A DNA stretch of 64,000 bases, taken from Prunus persica. Taxonomy: Eukaryota; Streptophyta; Magnoliopsida; Rosales; Rosaceae. Under the pieces are notes generated by a model, which saw only the letters and a program-made list of their open reading frames with translations, had not been told where the DNA came from and ran no database searches. The stretch covers positions 12,810,637 through 12,874,636 of the forward strand of contig NC_034015.1 of NCBI RefSeq assembly GCF_000346465.2, in the 5' to 3' direction. Shown here piece after piece: positions 1 to 9,369 of this stretch. Position 1 is the stretch's first letter. Each line of letters opens with the position of its first letter. The position numbers were made by a program, and so were the translations under genes.

Positions 1-324
1 TCAACTCAAGTACTTACGAATAAGATGGTAAGCTTTATCATCCTCAACCTATGATCATAATTTGATTTGACCTACAAACGTTATCAATTAACTCTAGAGT
101 TTTTGACATGCAATATTATAAATTTAAAAAGCACATATACTGTCCGATGCTGGCTTACTAACTAAAGTAAAATTTTGGCTCTGCCATACACATGATGACA
201 GAGGGGCCGTGCACATATTTCAGGGACGCCCCATAGGCATGGCGATAGAGGTATAGCGCATGATGGTGCTTCAAGCATACCAACCAGTGATGAGGGATCG
301 ATAATTGGAAATTCGAGTGATTCA

Positions 325-1566
325 GTGGCGATTGCCATACAGCAATTAATCCGAAGCACGCCTGATCTGAGGCCTGAGTGTTGCATCTACAATGTCCCGG
401 AGAGATTTCGCAAGGGGAATGAAGAATTCTACAAACCTCGTGTAGTCGCAATCGGACCTTATCACTTCAAAGATGCAAGCTATGCCATGTGTAAGCCCAA
501 ATACGTGGACGCCTTTTTCCGCCGGAACAAGCTCAACTTGGACCATTGTCTTGGATTAGTGAGAGCATGGGAAGCAAAAGCAAGGAGCTATTATGTGAAG
601 CATATTGAACTAAGTAGTGATAAATTTACTTTTATCATGCTGATGGATGCAACTTTTGTTTTGGAACTCATGCTTAGGCATCACTTTTCTAGATACAGAG
701 ATAATTGTGATCCGATATTTCACAAGCCGAGGATGATTGAAGACGTTTACCACGACATCTTGTTGATCGAAAATCAACTTCCCTTCTTCGTCCTTGAGGG
801 TTTGTACGAGCAAATCGGTACGAATAGTCTCACTCCAGGAGATGATCATCTTTCTTTCACCATGCTAACTCATGAGTTCTTCAAGCATTTCGTGAAAATT
901 GATAAGTTTCCCGCCCATGTTGTCTCTGCTAATGATCAAGTGAATCATTTTGTTGATTTTATACGACGCTACTACTTGGCGCCGCCACCGCCTCAAGAGG
1001 ACCAGCAAAAACATAACGCTAATGTTCATGAAATTCCACCAAGCGTGACGGCACTCGATGAGGCCGGAGTTAAGTTTGAGACAATTAAAGGCAGTGCCTC
1101 CTTGCTTAACATAGAATTCAAGAATGGCCGTCTCAAAATTCCAAATTTCATAGTAGACGACTGGACAGAAACTCTCTTCAGGAACCTGATTGCTTTCGAG
1201 CAGTGCCACGACACAGAGAAGTACATTTCCCAGTTTATGTTCCTCATGATGTGCATGATCAGGACTTCAAAGGACGCAGATTTACTCATGGACTCCGGAG
1301 TCATATCTAGCATGCTAGGGAGTAGTAAAGACCTCTCCATTCTATTTAACCATATCAACAGAGACGTTGGCTTCGGAGAGCCTTTTCATTACTTTCAGAT
1401 TTGTGCAAATCTAAATGCATACTGCAATACCCCTCGGCACCGGTGGAAGGCAATTCTGAAGCGAGACTATTTCAACACTCCATGGAAACTTGCTTCTACT
1501 ATTGCTGCAATTATACTCCTTGTGCTCACATTCATCCAAACCATATGCTCTATCTTATCCCTCTAA
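325..1566 (+). CDS. DUF247 (UPF0481) membrane protein, copy 1; start codon not found
   Basis: Plant DUF247 protein of about 413 residues; its biochemical function is unknown. Visible family features in order are an N-terminal CCIYNVPERFRKGNEEFYKP block, a VVAIGPYH motif, MDATFVLELMLR, LIENQLPFFVLEGLYE, IPPSVTALDEAGVKF, a DDWTETLFRNLIAFEQCH block and a C-terminal hydrophobic anchor (about residues 385-412). The body is full length and unbroken. The start is the problem: position 325 is GTG, the frame stays open back to 199 (TGA at 196-198), and it contains no ATG before codon 487-489, which lies inside the domain. Either the true start is in an exon left of the window (possible acceptor CAG at 221-223) or the start has been lost. 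The stop is TAA at 1564-1566, where a MITE is inserted. Frame and family are certain; whether the gene works is not. Confidence 0.8.
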   Translation: MAIAIQQLIRSTPDLRPECCIYNVPERFRKGNEEFYKPRVVAIGPYHFKDASYAMCKPKYVDAFFRRNKLNLDHCLGLVRAWEAKARSYYVKHIELSSDKFTFIMLMDATFVLELMLRHHFSRYRDNCDPIFHKPRMIEDVYHDILLIENQLPFFVLEGLYEQIGTNSLTPGDDHLSFTMLTHEFFKHFVKIDKFPAHVVSANDQVNHFVDFIRRYYLAPPPPQEDQQKHNANVHEIPPSVTALDEAGVKFETIKGSASLLNIEFKNGRLKIPNFIVDDWTETLFRNLIAFEQCHDTEKYISQFMFLMMCMIRTSKDADLLMDSGVISSMLGSSKDLSILFNHINRDVGFGEPFHYFQICANLNAYCNTPRHRWKAILKRDYFNTPWKLASTIAAIILLVLTFIQTICSILSL

Positions 1567-2027
1567 TGCCCTGTTTGGTTCACGGAAAAAATTTGAGGGA
1601 AAATCACTTCCTATGTTATTTTTCAATGGATGGAAAATGGAAGATTCATTTTCCACGTTTGAAGAGCTATCAGTTTATTTTATTTCCCATGTTTGTTTTG
1701 TGTAGGAATGGAAAACAAAGTTTGTATAATTTTCCAATTATACCCATATTAAATCAAATAAAAAAAGAATGTATTTAATGATATATTGTAATTCTAAATT
1801 GTTAATGGGGACAAAATGGTCATGAAAAATGTGCATTAAATGTTGGCTCATTTTTCCAAACTTTTCCATGAGGAGGGAAAACAAAACCCAAGTTGAGATA
1901 AGGGCTTCACTTTTCCCCTACTTTCCCATGTGTTAGGCAACCATTTCTCATGCCTGAACTTACTAAATATTGGAAAGCAATTGATTTCTCATCCCCAAAC
2001 CCCCTTTCACATGAACCAAACAGGGCC
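1567..2027. mobile_element. Tourist-like (PIF/Harbinger) MITE inserted at the DUF247-1 stop codon
   Basis: A 461-bp element with terminal inverted repeats: the left end reads TGCCCTGTTTGGTTCACG and the right end is the complement of GGCCCTGTTTGGTTCATG. It is flanked by TAA at 1564-1566 and TAA at 2028-2030, the 3-bp target duplication typical of PIF/Harbinger elements. There is no coding capacity. A second copy lies at 56882-57363. In DUF247-2 the stop is followed directly by GAGGAGACATTACGGATCGA; here the matching GATGAGACATTACGAATCGA begins at 2031, so the empty site is known. Confidence 0.92.
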
Positions 2028-2057
2028 TAAGATGAGACATTACGAATCGACAACCAA

Positions 2058-2180
2058 CACTACAAGAAAAAATGTCAGCAATGACCAATTTCCTTATGAC
2101 CACATGAATAATGGTCACAAATACAGTAAATTTAATGACTAATAATACTACGTGGTCACTAAAATGATTGACCAATTGGT
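2058..2180. mobile_element. Fragment of one end of a CACTA (En/Spm-like) element
   Basis: Homology to the 3' flank of DUF247-2 stops at 2057 and is followed by CACTACAAGAAAAAATGTCA, the usual plant CACTA terminus. Subterminal GACCAATTT / GGTCAC-type repeats follow. No matching TAGTG end is visible, so this looks like a truncated end. The right limit is approximate. Confidence 0.55.
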
Positions 2181-2254
2181 GGGCAGCATAGCCGAGGGGT
2201 AAATCTAGCGTCTCCAAGGCCTTTTCCAGCGAAGGGAGGTATAGTTGCACCTCA

Positions 2255-3999
2255 TTGCGCATGAATGGATCCGCCAGTACAGACAACTCTTTAACCCCCA
2301 TGGTATCGCAGTCTTTCGCATCTCAATGCATTGTGAAATTACGACTTGTCCACTGATGGACATATCTTATATTATATATTTAACCTCATTCTTAGTATAT
2401 TTTGGTTAATATTTTGGAAGAATTTTGATACTTTGAATTATATTTCCAATATAGGACTTTCAACACTCTCTGGAGCAAAACATAATCAAATTAACGAATT
2501 TTGGAGTAATTCCAGTTGGAAGACGTTCGTGAGTCACTTAGCTTGATCGTATCAAAATTTCAGATTTTTCTTCCAAGCGATTATTTTCTGGCAATAAAAT
2601 AAAAGAGCAGTGCGCGGTGCTGGAATAGTGACGTGTTGGGGTTTTATTGCGTTTTTGGAGCCCAAGATGACCTCGGATGGGTTCGTGGCCTTCTAGCGAA
2701 GTGTTCAGAACATTTTTATCTTTAAAACAAGCTATATTGGGCCAGATTTGGAGGAAATTTGGGGCCAAAACGTGGCTGGCAGATTTTGGGCAGATTCTCC
2801 TATTCCAATTTGGATTTTATTTCCTAGTATTATTTTATTTTAATTAGTTTCCTTGTGGAGATAGAAAAGCTGTACATTGGCAGCTAGGTTTTAAGGGGTA
2901 TTTAAGCTCTTTCTCATAAGGAATTTAGGATTTCTTTTTCACTTTTTCACTTTGCATTGCGGAGAGCAATTGCTAGGGTTTTGGGTTTTCGCAACTTTCA
3001 GGTGTTTTCGTTCTTTTCTTCTTAATGATATTTTCTTGGATTTCAATTATGAGTATGCGTAACTAAATTTCTTTTGCTAGGGTGAAGCCTTGAACCTTAG
3101 CATGAATATGTGATTTTTATTTAATTGCTTATGATGAGTGCATGCCTACTTGAATTGTTAATCACTGTTTTAAACTATCTAATTGTCTTAATGCCTGATC
3201 ACCATTAGGATCTTTAGAAAAGTAATTGGATGCAATTTTGGTCGAAAGGTTCCCTGAAATTGATGCTAGCTTCTTGTGATTAATAATTGTAATTTCACTT
3301 AAGATGAATACCATGTCTTAAGGGTTGCATGGTTTTTCAAAGGGTTTTCACAAAACTTAATGAGTCTTTCATGTTCAGATTTGATCCGAACGTCCAGACG
3401 GGTTGCATGTTGGATATACGTTCTGTGTTGGAGGTTCCAAGTAGAATATACATTAGGAAAACCTAACCTTCAAAGTAGCATGTGCAAATCAAAAGTAATT
3501 GGTAAAAGTTCATAGGATTGCTAGGTGATGGTGAAACCCTAGTGCTTTTATAAATTGATATTCAAAACTCTTTCCTTCAATCGTATTTGTTTTTGTTTAA
3601 TATTTGTTTTTAGAATCAACCAAATTCATAATCATCTTTCTTGACCTTTTATTTTAAGTAGTTATTTGGAATTTATTTTTACTTAAATTGCTAATTAGTC
3701 CTTGAGGAAAATGACCTTGCATGAGCATCTATACTACAATAGCCTTGTATTCTTGCAAGTATTTTATGTGATTTTAACCCTGTTTGCACAGGTACTAAAA
3801 ATCCTTTCATTCACCGCATTCTATTGCTTGCATTAAGGACATCACATTATTATGCGTCCTCATGTCCAAACTTCCACAAACCCCAAAAGTTCATCTCGGC
3901 TAGATGTTTGTGCGCAAGCTTAACATCTCAAACACATCATTACGAGCCAATCAAGACGTGGCCTTCACAATAGACAACCCCTGCGAAGCAGCTATCTTG
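2255..3999 (+). pseudogene. LEA2/NHL pseudogene a, split by a solo LTR
   Basis: Two blocks match the 5' half of the neighbouring LEA2 genes. Block 1 (about 2255-2353) corresponds to the segment coding for residues about 18-45 of LEA2-b; block 2 (3810 to about 3982) continues it through the transmembrane segment to the conserved T-I-D-N-P motif. Block 2 carries in-frame disruptions, including TAG near 3901. Between them lies a 1,456-bp solo LTR. After about 3985 homology is lost, so the 3' half of the LEA2 domain is missing. The upstream start region is not clearly recognisable. It lies just downstream of DUF247-1, the same order seen for DUF247-2 and LEA2-b. It cannot make a functional LEA2 protein. 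Confidence 0.8.
2354..3809 (+). mobile_element. Solo LTR, probably Ty3/gypsy of the Tat/Ogre type
   Basis: The segment starts with TGATGGACATATC and ends with TCCTTTCA, the TG...CA ends of an LTR. Flanks are TCCAC (2349-2353) and TTCAC (3810-3814), a 5-bp target duplication with one mismatch. Removing it restores collinearity with intact LEA2 genes across CTCCACCGCATTC. The internal text (a TATATTTAACCTC motif near the start, a GCTAGGGTTTTGGG region, and a late CTATACTACAATAGCC motif) recalls Tat/Ogre LTRs. No primer site, gag or pol lies beside it. The lineage call is recollection; the boundaries come from the sequence. Confidence 0.75.
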
Positions 4000-4640
4000 C
4001 AAGGATCTTTCTTTTTTTTTCTTTTTTTTAAGTTTTATAAAGAAGACTTACGTTTGAGCAAATTTCTGCATGGGGAATTTTCTTTGGTTGATTCTTCGCC
4101 TTTTGAGCTTCCTTTTCTCTCTTCTTCCTCGATCCTTGTGAAAAAAGTTGGAGTAAATAGACCACACTCGCTGTATGTCGGCCAAAGGCCTTCCGATGCC
4201 TAAGTCAGTTAAATGATCTTGAAAAAGATGCGGAGGTAATGAAAAGGAAGGAGGTCTTCTCTCATGGAGAAAATCAAATGGCCAGAACCGTGTATGTGGG
4301 TGGTAAGAGCCATGAGGGAAAGAGAGCCAAGAGTGGCGTGAGAGAAAGAAAGCTTTTTGTTTAGGGTTTCAGAATTACCTCTTGTGTTGTATAGCCATGT
4401 ATTTATAGACTCCTTGTAGGATAAGGTTTGAAGAATAATCCTTATTTGTTTAGGATTATTCTTACCCATAAATAGGAGATTGGAATTAATCAAGGAGATT
4501 TGATTTGAGGAGATATTCTCATCTTAAATAAAAAATAATTTCTCTAATTAAATAGAATTAATTAGGGTAATCAGTTGACTTAAGGATATTCCCTTTCCAC
4601 ATGTCGCCTATCTATTGGTTGCTGAAATATGTGTTCCCAC
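4000..4640 (-). repeat. LTR-like remnant, minus orientation
   Basis: No gene is seen here. Read on the minus strand the block begins near TGTGGGAACACATATTTCAG (about 4640), has a TATA-like CTATAAATACATGGC (complement of about 4395-4411) and contains the CCTTCCGATGCCTAAGTCAG motif (plus strand, 4188-4208), a phrase also present in degenerate form at about 18425. This resembles a decayed LTR. I found no clear target duplication, so the ends are uncertain. Confidence 0.35.
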
Positions 4641-4687
4641 AACTTAGATAATACTTTTTCTTTTTTTGTTTTGTTTCACGGGTAGAT

Positions 4688-4800
4688 AATACTTTGTTAA
4701 TTTCTTGTAACAATGTATACTTTGTTAATTTCTTGTAATAATGTCAAAGAACATGAAGAATAATACTTTGTTAATTTCTTGTAATAATGTCAAAGAATAA
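4688..4800. repeat. Short tandem repeat, 3 copies of a unit of about 27 bp
   Basis: The unit ATACTTTGTTAATTTCTTGT occurs three times, each followed by AAYAATGT; copies two and three also share CAAAGAA. It lies in the leader/intergenic DNA upstream of DUF247-2. Confidence 0.75.
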
Positions 4801-4889
4801 TATGGAACTTTTCATTCTGTTATATACACATTAATTATAATGATCAGCCACTTTCAGAGCTTGTCTCAAATGCCTGCCTGAAAACAATA

Positions 4890-5536
4890 CATCTTGATTA
4901 CAGAGGTGGAGTCATCTAGTGAAAATCATCCACCCAACCTGGTACGCCTTATGTCTTTTTAATAATAAATTATGCAAAATTTACATGTGTAGAAAGATTT
5001 CATGATTAAATTTGATCTTTTTAGCTACCCGAACATAATCACTTAACATACTCTTTTGCATTCTGATAAGATGTTGAAATGAACCCAAAAAAACATCAAA
5101 CCCACCTGAGTTAAGGCGGGAAATATATATATGGCAATTGGGTTGGAGCTCAGCTTAACTCCGTCACTTGTATTCTAGAGGTATTTTATCTCAACAACAA
5201 ACGAGTCAAGTAATGCTAGTAGTGCCTAGAGAATTTTTAAGAGTGTCCTTGGAAATATTTCTAATGGAAATATGGATGAAAATAGATGGAGGTGATTGGT
5301 GTTTGTGAATCTTTTTTTTAAAATAAAATAATCTTTTTTCTTCCAAGAACCAGGTAGACTAACGAGATACTGTAAAATTATTTATTTGTGTTAAACTTAA
5401 AATCTTAAAATATGATAACTTAACAAGCAATTGTCTTGATCCAAATACAATTTTAAATTATATGTTCTTTTATTTATTTTATGTAATCGATGACAACTTA
5501 ACGAGATAATTTTTTATTTATTTAAAAAAAGGTTTA
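4890..5536 (+). promoter_or_regulatory. Putative 5' leader of DUF247-2 with an untranslated-region intron
   Basis: The block GATTACAGAGGTGG...CCTG|GTACGCC (about 4896-4948) matches GACTACAGAGGTGA...ACTG|GTAAGGC upstream of DUF247-3 (about 15956-15984). In both, conservation runs up to a GT donor. A possible acceptor is AAAAAAAG at 5531, six bases before the ATG. This suggests a noncoding first exon and an AT-rich intron (about 4942-5531). There is no transcript evidence, so the intron is inference. Confidence 0.4.
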
Positions 5537-7213
5537 ATGACCCGGCAATTTGGACCAGAGGTTCGTCCTCCTCCTGACTCAAAGAGGTTGGGTGCTACGA
5601 CAATAATTAAAAAAGGTCCATGTCAATGGGCGCGACTATTTCCGTGGAAGGGGCGACACAAGGCGTCGTCTTCTCCAAAGGAAACTTCATCAACGACGGA
5701 TGTTCGAAGTGCATCTACAAATGCTGGACCAGCAGTGGAGAACCCAAACCCGCGTGATCAAGCCGCGCTTCCATCTGAGGGTTTAGCGTCGCGAGAAACG
5801 CCGTCATCTGGGCTGCCAAAGGAGATTTCAATGACAACACGAGGTCCTCCAAGTCCAAGAGAATCAACCAATGCTGCTGGACCAGCAGCTGCTGCAGCAG
5901 TGGAGAACCCAAACCCGCGCGATCAAGTGGCGATTCTAATTGAGGGTAAGATGCGAGGAACGCCGCCGTTTTCGCCAGATTGTGCTATTTACCAAGTCCC
6001 CGAGAGATTTCGCAATGGAAATGAACAACACTACAAACCCCGGGTGGTCCCAATCGGACCCTATCACTCCTACCACGGAAGTTTCCCACAAATGCAAAGC
6101 TATAAGCTCAAATACGTAGAGGCCTTCACCAGCCGAAACGGGCTCGGATTCATAGACCAATGCCTTGGCTTTGTGAGAAGTTGCGAGATAATAGCCAGGA
6201 GATATTATGTCGTGCCCATTGACCTAAGCAGTGATGACTTCGCCGAGCTGATGCTGGTGGACGCAATTTTTGTCTTGGAGCTTATACTCAGGTATCAGTT
6301 TGCCCAATATATAGACGACGGCGATCGAATATATCATAAGCCGCGGATGATAGCAGATGTTTTCCTTGATGTCGTGTTGTTGATCGAGAACCAAATTCCC
6401 TTCTTTCTTCTTGAGGGTTTGTATGACCTTGTTGATAGCCGCTACAAAGGAAATCTCAGCTTCTTTGTGGATCTTACGCATGAGTTCTTGAAGGATTACG
6501 TCAAAATCGATGAGTTTCCTGCTGATCATGCACCTGTGCCTCAAGTTAACCATGGAGTGAAGCATTTTGTTGATTTTATACGATACTACTACTTGCCCCC
6601 GTCTCCTGTGGAGGGTGAAAATCACGATAGGCCTAGGGAGGGTGAAAATCCCAATAGTCATCCTAGGGTTGAAGAAATCCCACCAAGCGTGACAGTGCTA
6701 GACGATGCCGGAGTTCAGTTTGTGACAAGAAGAACAACCTTCTCACTTGACATACAATTCAACAACGGAAGTCTCATAATTCCGAATTTTAGAGTTGACG
6801 ATTGGACGGAAACTCTCTTCAGGAACCTCATCGCCTTTGAACAGTGCCACGATCACCAAATGAAGTACATTTCGCAATTTATATTCCTCATGGGGGGCAT
6901 GATCAATACTTCAAAGGACGTGGACTTGCTCATTGAACATGGAATTATATCTAGTATGCTGGGGAGTAACGATGATCTGTCCGCTCTATTTAACCGCATT
7001 GGCCAAGGGGTTGCGGTCAATGCGCAAACTTATCGTTATCTTATCCTTTCCCAAAGACTCAATGCCTACTGCAAGGCTCCTTGGCACATATGGAAAGCAA
7101 TTCTGAACCGGGACTATTTCAACACTCCATGGAAACTTGCTTCTACTATTGCTGCAATTATACTCCTTGTGCTCACACTCATCCAAACCATATGCTCTAT
7201 CTTATCCCTCTAA
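5537..7213 (+). CDS. DUF247 (UPF0481) membrane protein, copy 2, with long N-terminal extension
   Basis: 558-residue DUF247 protein of unknown biochemical role, expected to be membrane anchored by its C-terminal hydrophobic segment (about residues 530-556). The DUF247 domain begins near residue 150 (CAIYQVPERFRNGNEQHYKP) and shows VVPIGPYHS, LVDAIFVLELILR, LIENQIPFFLLEGLYD, IPPSVTVLDDAGVQF and DDWTETLFRNLIAFEQCH. The first 150 residues are extra compared with copies 1 and 3: basic, Ser/Thr/Pro-rich, and containing two copies of an A-V-E-N-P-N-P-R-D-Q segment, the second leading into the domain just as in copy 3. The ATG at 5537 is the first in frame; a downstream in-frame ATG (5951) could give a shorter protein with a start close to that of copy 3. 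LEA2-b follows on the same strand. A small linker repeat (GENPNSHP-type, around 6607-6660) is also seen. Confidence 0.88.
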   Translation: MTRQFGPEVRPPPDSKRLGATTIIKKGPCQWARLFPWKGRHKASSSPKETSSTTDVRSASTNAGPAVENPNPRDQAALPSEGLASRETPSSGLPKEISMTTRGPPSPRESTNAAGPAAAAAVENPNPRDQVAILIEGKMRGTPPFSPDCAIYQVPERFRNGNEQHYKPRVVPIGPYHSYHGSFPQMQSYKLKYVEAFTSRNGLGFIDQCLGFVRSCEIIARRYYVVPIDLSSDDFAELMLVDAIFVLELILRYQFAQYIDDGDRIYHKPRMIADVFLDVVLLIENQIPFFLLEGLYDLVDSRYKGNLSFFVDLTHEFLKDYVKIDEFPADHAPVPQVNHGVKHFVDFIRYYYLPPSPVEGENHDRPREGENPNSHPRVEEIPPSVTVLDDAGVQFVTRRTTFSLDIQFNNGSLIIPNFRVDDWTETLFRNLIAFEQCHDHQMKYISQFIFLMGGMINTSKDVDLLIEHGIISSMLGSNDDLSALFNRIGQGVAVNAQTYRYLILSQRLNAYCKAPWHIWKAILNRDYFNTPWKLASTIAAIILLVLTLIQTICSILSL

Positions 7214-7734
7214 GAGGAGACATTACGGATCGACAACCAAGAACAATCTTTTCACCATACTCATTAAGTTTCATCCTCATAAGCACTCGTTGTTTATGAA
7301 TCTCCATATATAATAACAAAGTGTTTTAGTTCCATTTATGTTTAGTACCCTTATAATATTTTTCATTTTTGAAGAAAAAAAAATGCAGTGACAGTAAATT
7401 AAATAAAAGTTCAAATGCATCTTCCCAAGGACTATCTTAATTAATTAGGCCCAAATGTTAGAATTACATTGTCTTTATTGCAAATTCCTAAAGAATTTTT
7501 CTTCAGTACAAGTGATTTGGGGGGAAGGGGTTTATACAAATATTCATTGGGTGCTTGAAAGTATCGAACCTCTGCCCATATAGGTGGAGGCAGAAAAGCT
7601 TAACCAACAGAGGTATACCCCATTGGCAAAAACACAAAATTCTTAAACGTGGGCAATTTTTGGACTTCCGAAAATTTTACCATTAGAGCCTAATTTATTT
7701 TTGGCATTTCAACGAACTTCTGATTCTCGAAGTT
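7214..7734. other. Intergenic region with a SINE-like tRNA relic
   Basis: No gene. On the minus strand of 7548-7640 there is a tRNA-like head: a box-A-like CTCTGTTGGTTAAGC and a box-B-like GGTTCGATAC about 35 bases later. This is best read as an old SINE remnant; it does not fold into a convincing complete tRNA. The rest is AT-rich 3' flank of DUF247-2. Confidence 0.35.
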
Positions 7735-8020
7735 TAATCATATTCATATCTGCTATCAAACGACTGTTGTTGAGAACTTCTAGTAGTTATATTTTCTATT
7801 ATCAAATTCTACTAGTTATTCATTTTACTCTCATTTAGCAAATGTTAGGTGTAATCGCTTTCAAGTTACAACGACCTCTACTCTCTAGTAGTTATTCAGT
7901 TTTACCCTCCCCCTTTATATTAACTCTCTTTCATTCATTTCTTTATTCCCATCTCTCTCGCAATCACCCTAGTAACCTTCTATTACATTACTTGCGTTAA
8001 TTAATTCCTCTTAATTAAGC
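7735..8020 (+). promoter_or_regulatory. Promoter and leader of LEA2-b
   Basis: This block is conserved upstream of LEA2 pseudogene c (about 22240-22549) and LEA2-d (about 24290-24547), and weakly upstream of LEA2-e. It has repeated CTAGTAGTTATT motifs, a CATTTAGCAAATGTTAG motif, and the TATA-like CTTTATATTAAC at about 7913, 101 bases before the ATG. The spacing from TATA to start is similar in the paralogues. Confidence 0.6.
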
Positions 8021-8704
8021 ATGGAAATTAATGCAAAAGCTGATCACCACTCAACCACAGAGCCATTGCTCCTAATTTCAAGCAACCCTTCAAACCCCAT
8101 CGTGTCCCAGTCAATCGCATCCCAATCCATTGCAAGATTAGTGCAACTCCACCGCATTCTATTACTTGCATTAGGGACATTCACATTGTTATGCGTCTTC
8201 ATGCTCACGCCCACACAAACCCCAAAAATCCAACTTGACTCGCTCTTCGTGTCCAAGCTTGACGTATCAAACACATCACTAGGTGCCAGTTGGGACGTGG
8301 CCTTCACCATAGACAACCCCAACATGGTCTCATGGGTTCACTTCGACCGGATAGAAGGTTCAATTTTATACAAAGACAGCCCTCTGGCGATATATTTTGT
8401 CAAGCCATTTGACTTGGGTTTGAAGGAACAAAGAATGATGCATGTGAAGATATCGATGACCAGATTACAGAATCAGCCGGCGATGAAGGTGTCAGATTTG
8501 GAAGAAATGAATAGGCAACGTGAAGATGGTGCTGTGGGTTTGAAGATGGAAATGTTCGCATGGGCTACTTATAAGAAGGGTTGGTGGGGAACACAAGATG
8601 TCATGATGGAGGCTCATTGTTTGGGTTTGAGGATTGGCTTCTTGCCTAAAGTTGGGTTCGGTAGCTGGATCAGTGGAGGGCCAATGACTTGCTCGACTGT
8701 ATGA
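8021..8704 (+). CDS. LEA2 / NDR1-HIN1-like (NHL) membrane protein b
   Basis: 227-residue protein with a short polar N-terminus (PLLLIS motif near residue 15), one transmembrane segment at about 44-62 and a LEA2 domain filling the rest. Domain marks are KIQLDSLFVSKLDVSNTSLG, the TIDNPN strand (about 97-102), SILYKDSPLA and a C-terminal GFGSWISGGPMTC. NHL/LEA2 proteins are type II-like membrane proteins linked to pathogen and stress responses; a specific role here is not known. The ATG at 8021 is the first in frame and is conserved in pseudogene c. This is the only fully intact member of the b/c subtype in the window. It lies about 0.8 kb downstream of DUF247-2 on the same strand. Confidence 0.88.
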   Translation: MEINAKADHHSTTEPLLLISSNPSNPIVSQSIASQSIARLVQLHRILLLALGTFTLLCVFMLTPTQTPKIQLDSLFVSKLDVSNTSLGASWDVAFTIDNPNMVSWVHFDRIEGSILYKDSPLAIYFVKPFDLGLKEQRMMHVKISMTRLQNQPAMKVSDLEEMNRQREDGAVGLKMEMFAWATYKKGWWGTQDVMMEAHCLGLRIGFLPKVGFGSWISGGPMTCSTV

Positions 8705-9086
8705 AGTTGATTATATCGGAAATTTGTATATTTTGTTAGGTAGTACTAGGGTTGAAGTTGTAATTTGATGGATGTAGAAGATTCTTGTAAAAAATTATGA
8801 ACAAGGAGGAACTTGTGTGTCTTTCTCTAGGGATTAATGCATTAAAAGTGAACGTAATATGGGAGCCTTCTTTTGATCTTTACCCATGTTTAAATGCCAT
8901 CAAAATGAGTAATCTTTTAATGTGACTATAACACTATCAGGTTGTGTTCTTAATCCATAGTGTTGGTTTGGCATTGATTATTAAATTAATATAATATTAC
9001 TAAGCTATAGCATTATATTAATGAAATATAGTATTTAATGTGAAGTCCCCTTTAAAGTGGAGCTTTGTACAATCGCTTATTATGCA
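8705..9086. other. 3' flank of LEA2-b; nothing further seen
   Basis: AT-rich 3' region. The first 150 bases resemble the 3' flank of pseudogene c (GTAATTTGATGGATGTAGA and AACAAGGARGAACTTGT are shared), so it probably contains the 3' untranslated region. Confidence 0.4.
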
Positions 9087-9369
9087 CTTGCTAATAGGGT
9101 GTGCATTCAAACCGGCAAACCAGAAACCTGAACTAAATCACATCAGAAAAAATCGTGACAAAATCGAGTTGACCAAAAAGTCAATATCTAGTCAAAAAAC
9201 GAACCAAACAAATTTGACCGATTTTAGTTTCTGTTCTATACCTCTAAAAACTGAATCAGACCAAACCAGACTAGCTTGAATATAATTAATTTTTATGTTT
9301 TAATTTTTACCTTAGCCAATTCCAACTTGAAGCCCAAGACCTTATACCTCAGCCAAAATCCAAGGGCTT

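Noticed and set aside
1963..2301. 112-residue minus-strand frame
   Set aside because: It runs across a MITE end, a CACTA fragment and the 5' block of LEA2 pseudogene a; a composite shadow.
5814..5828. A 15-base exact match to the start of miR399 (TGCCAAAGGAGATTT) in DUF247-2
   Set aside because: It lies inside a coding region (residues L-P-K-E-I), is in sense orientation so it is not a target site, and no hairpin is seen. Chance match.
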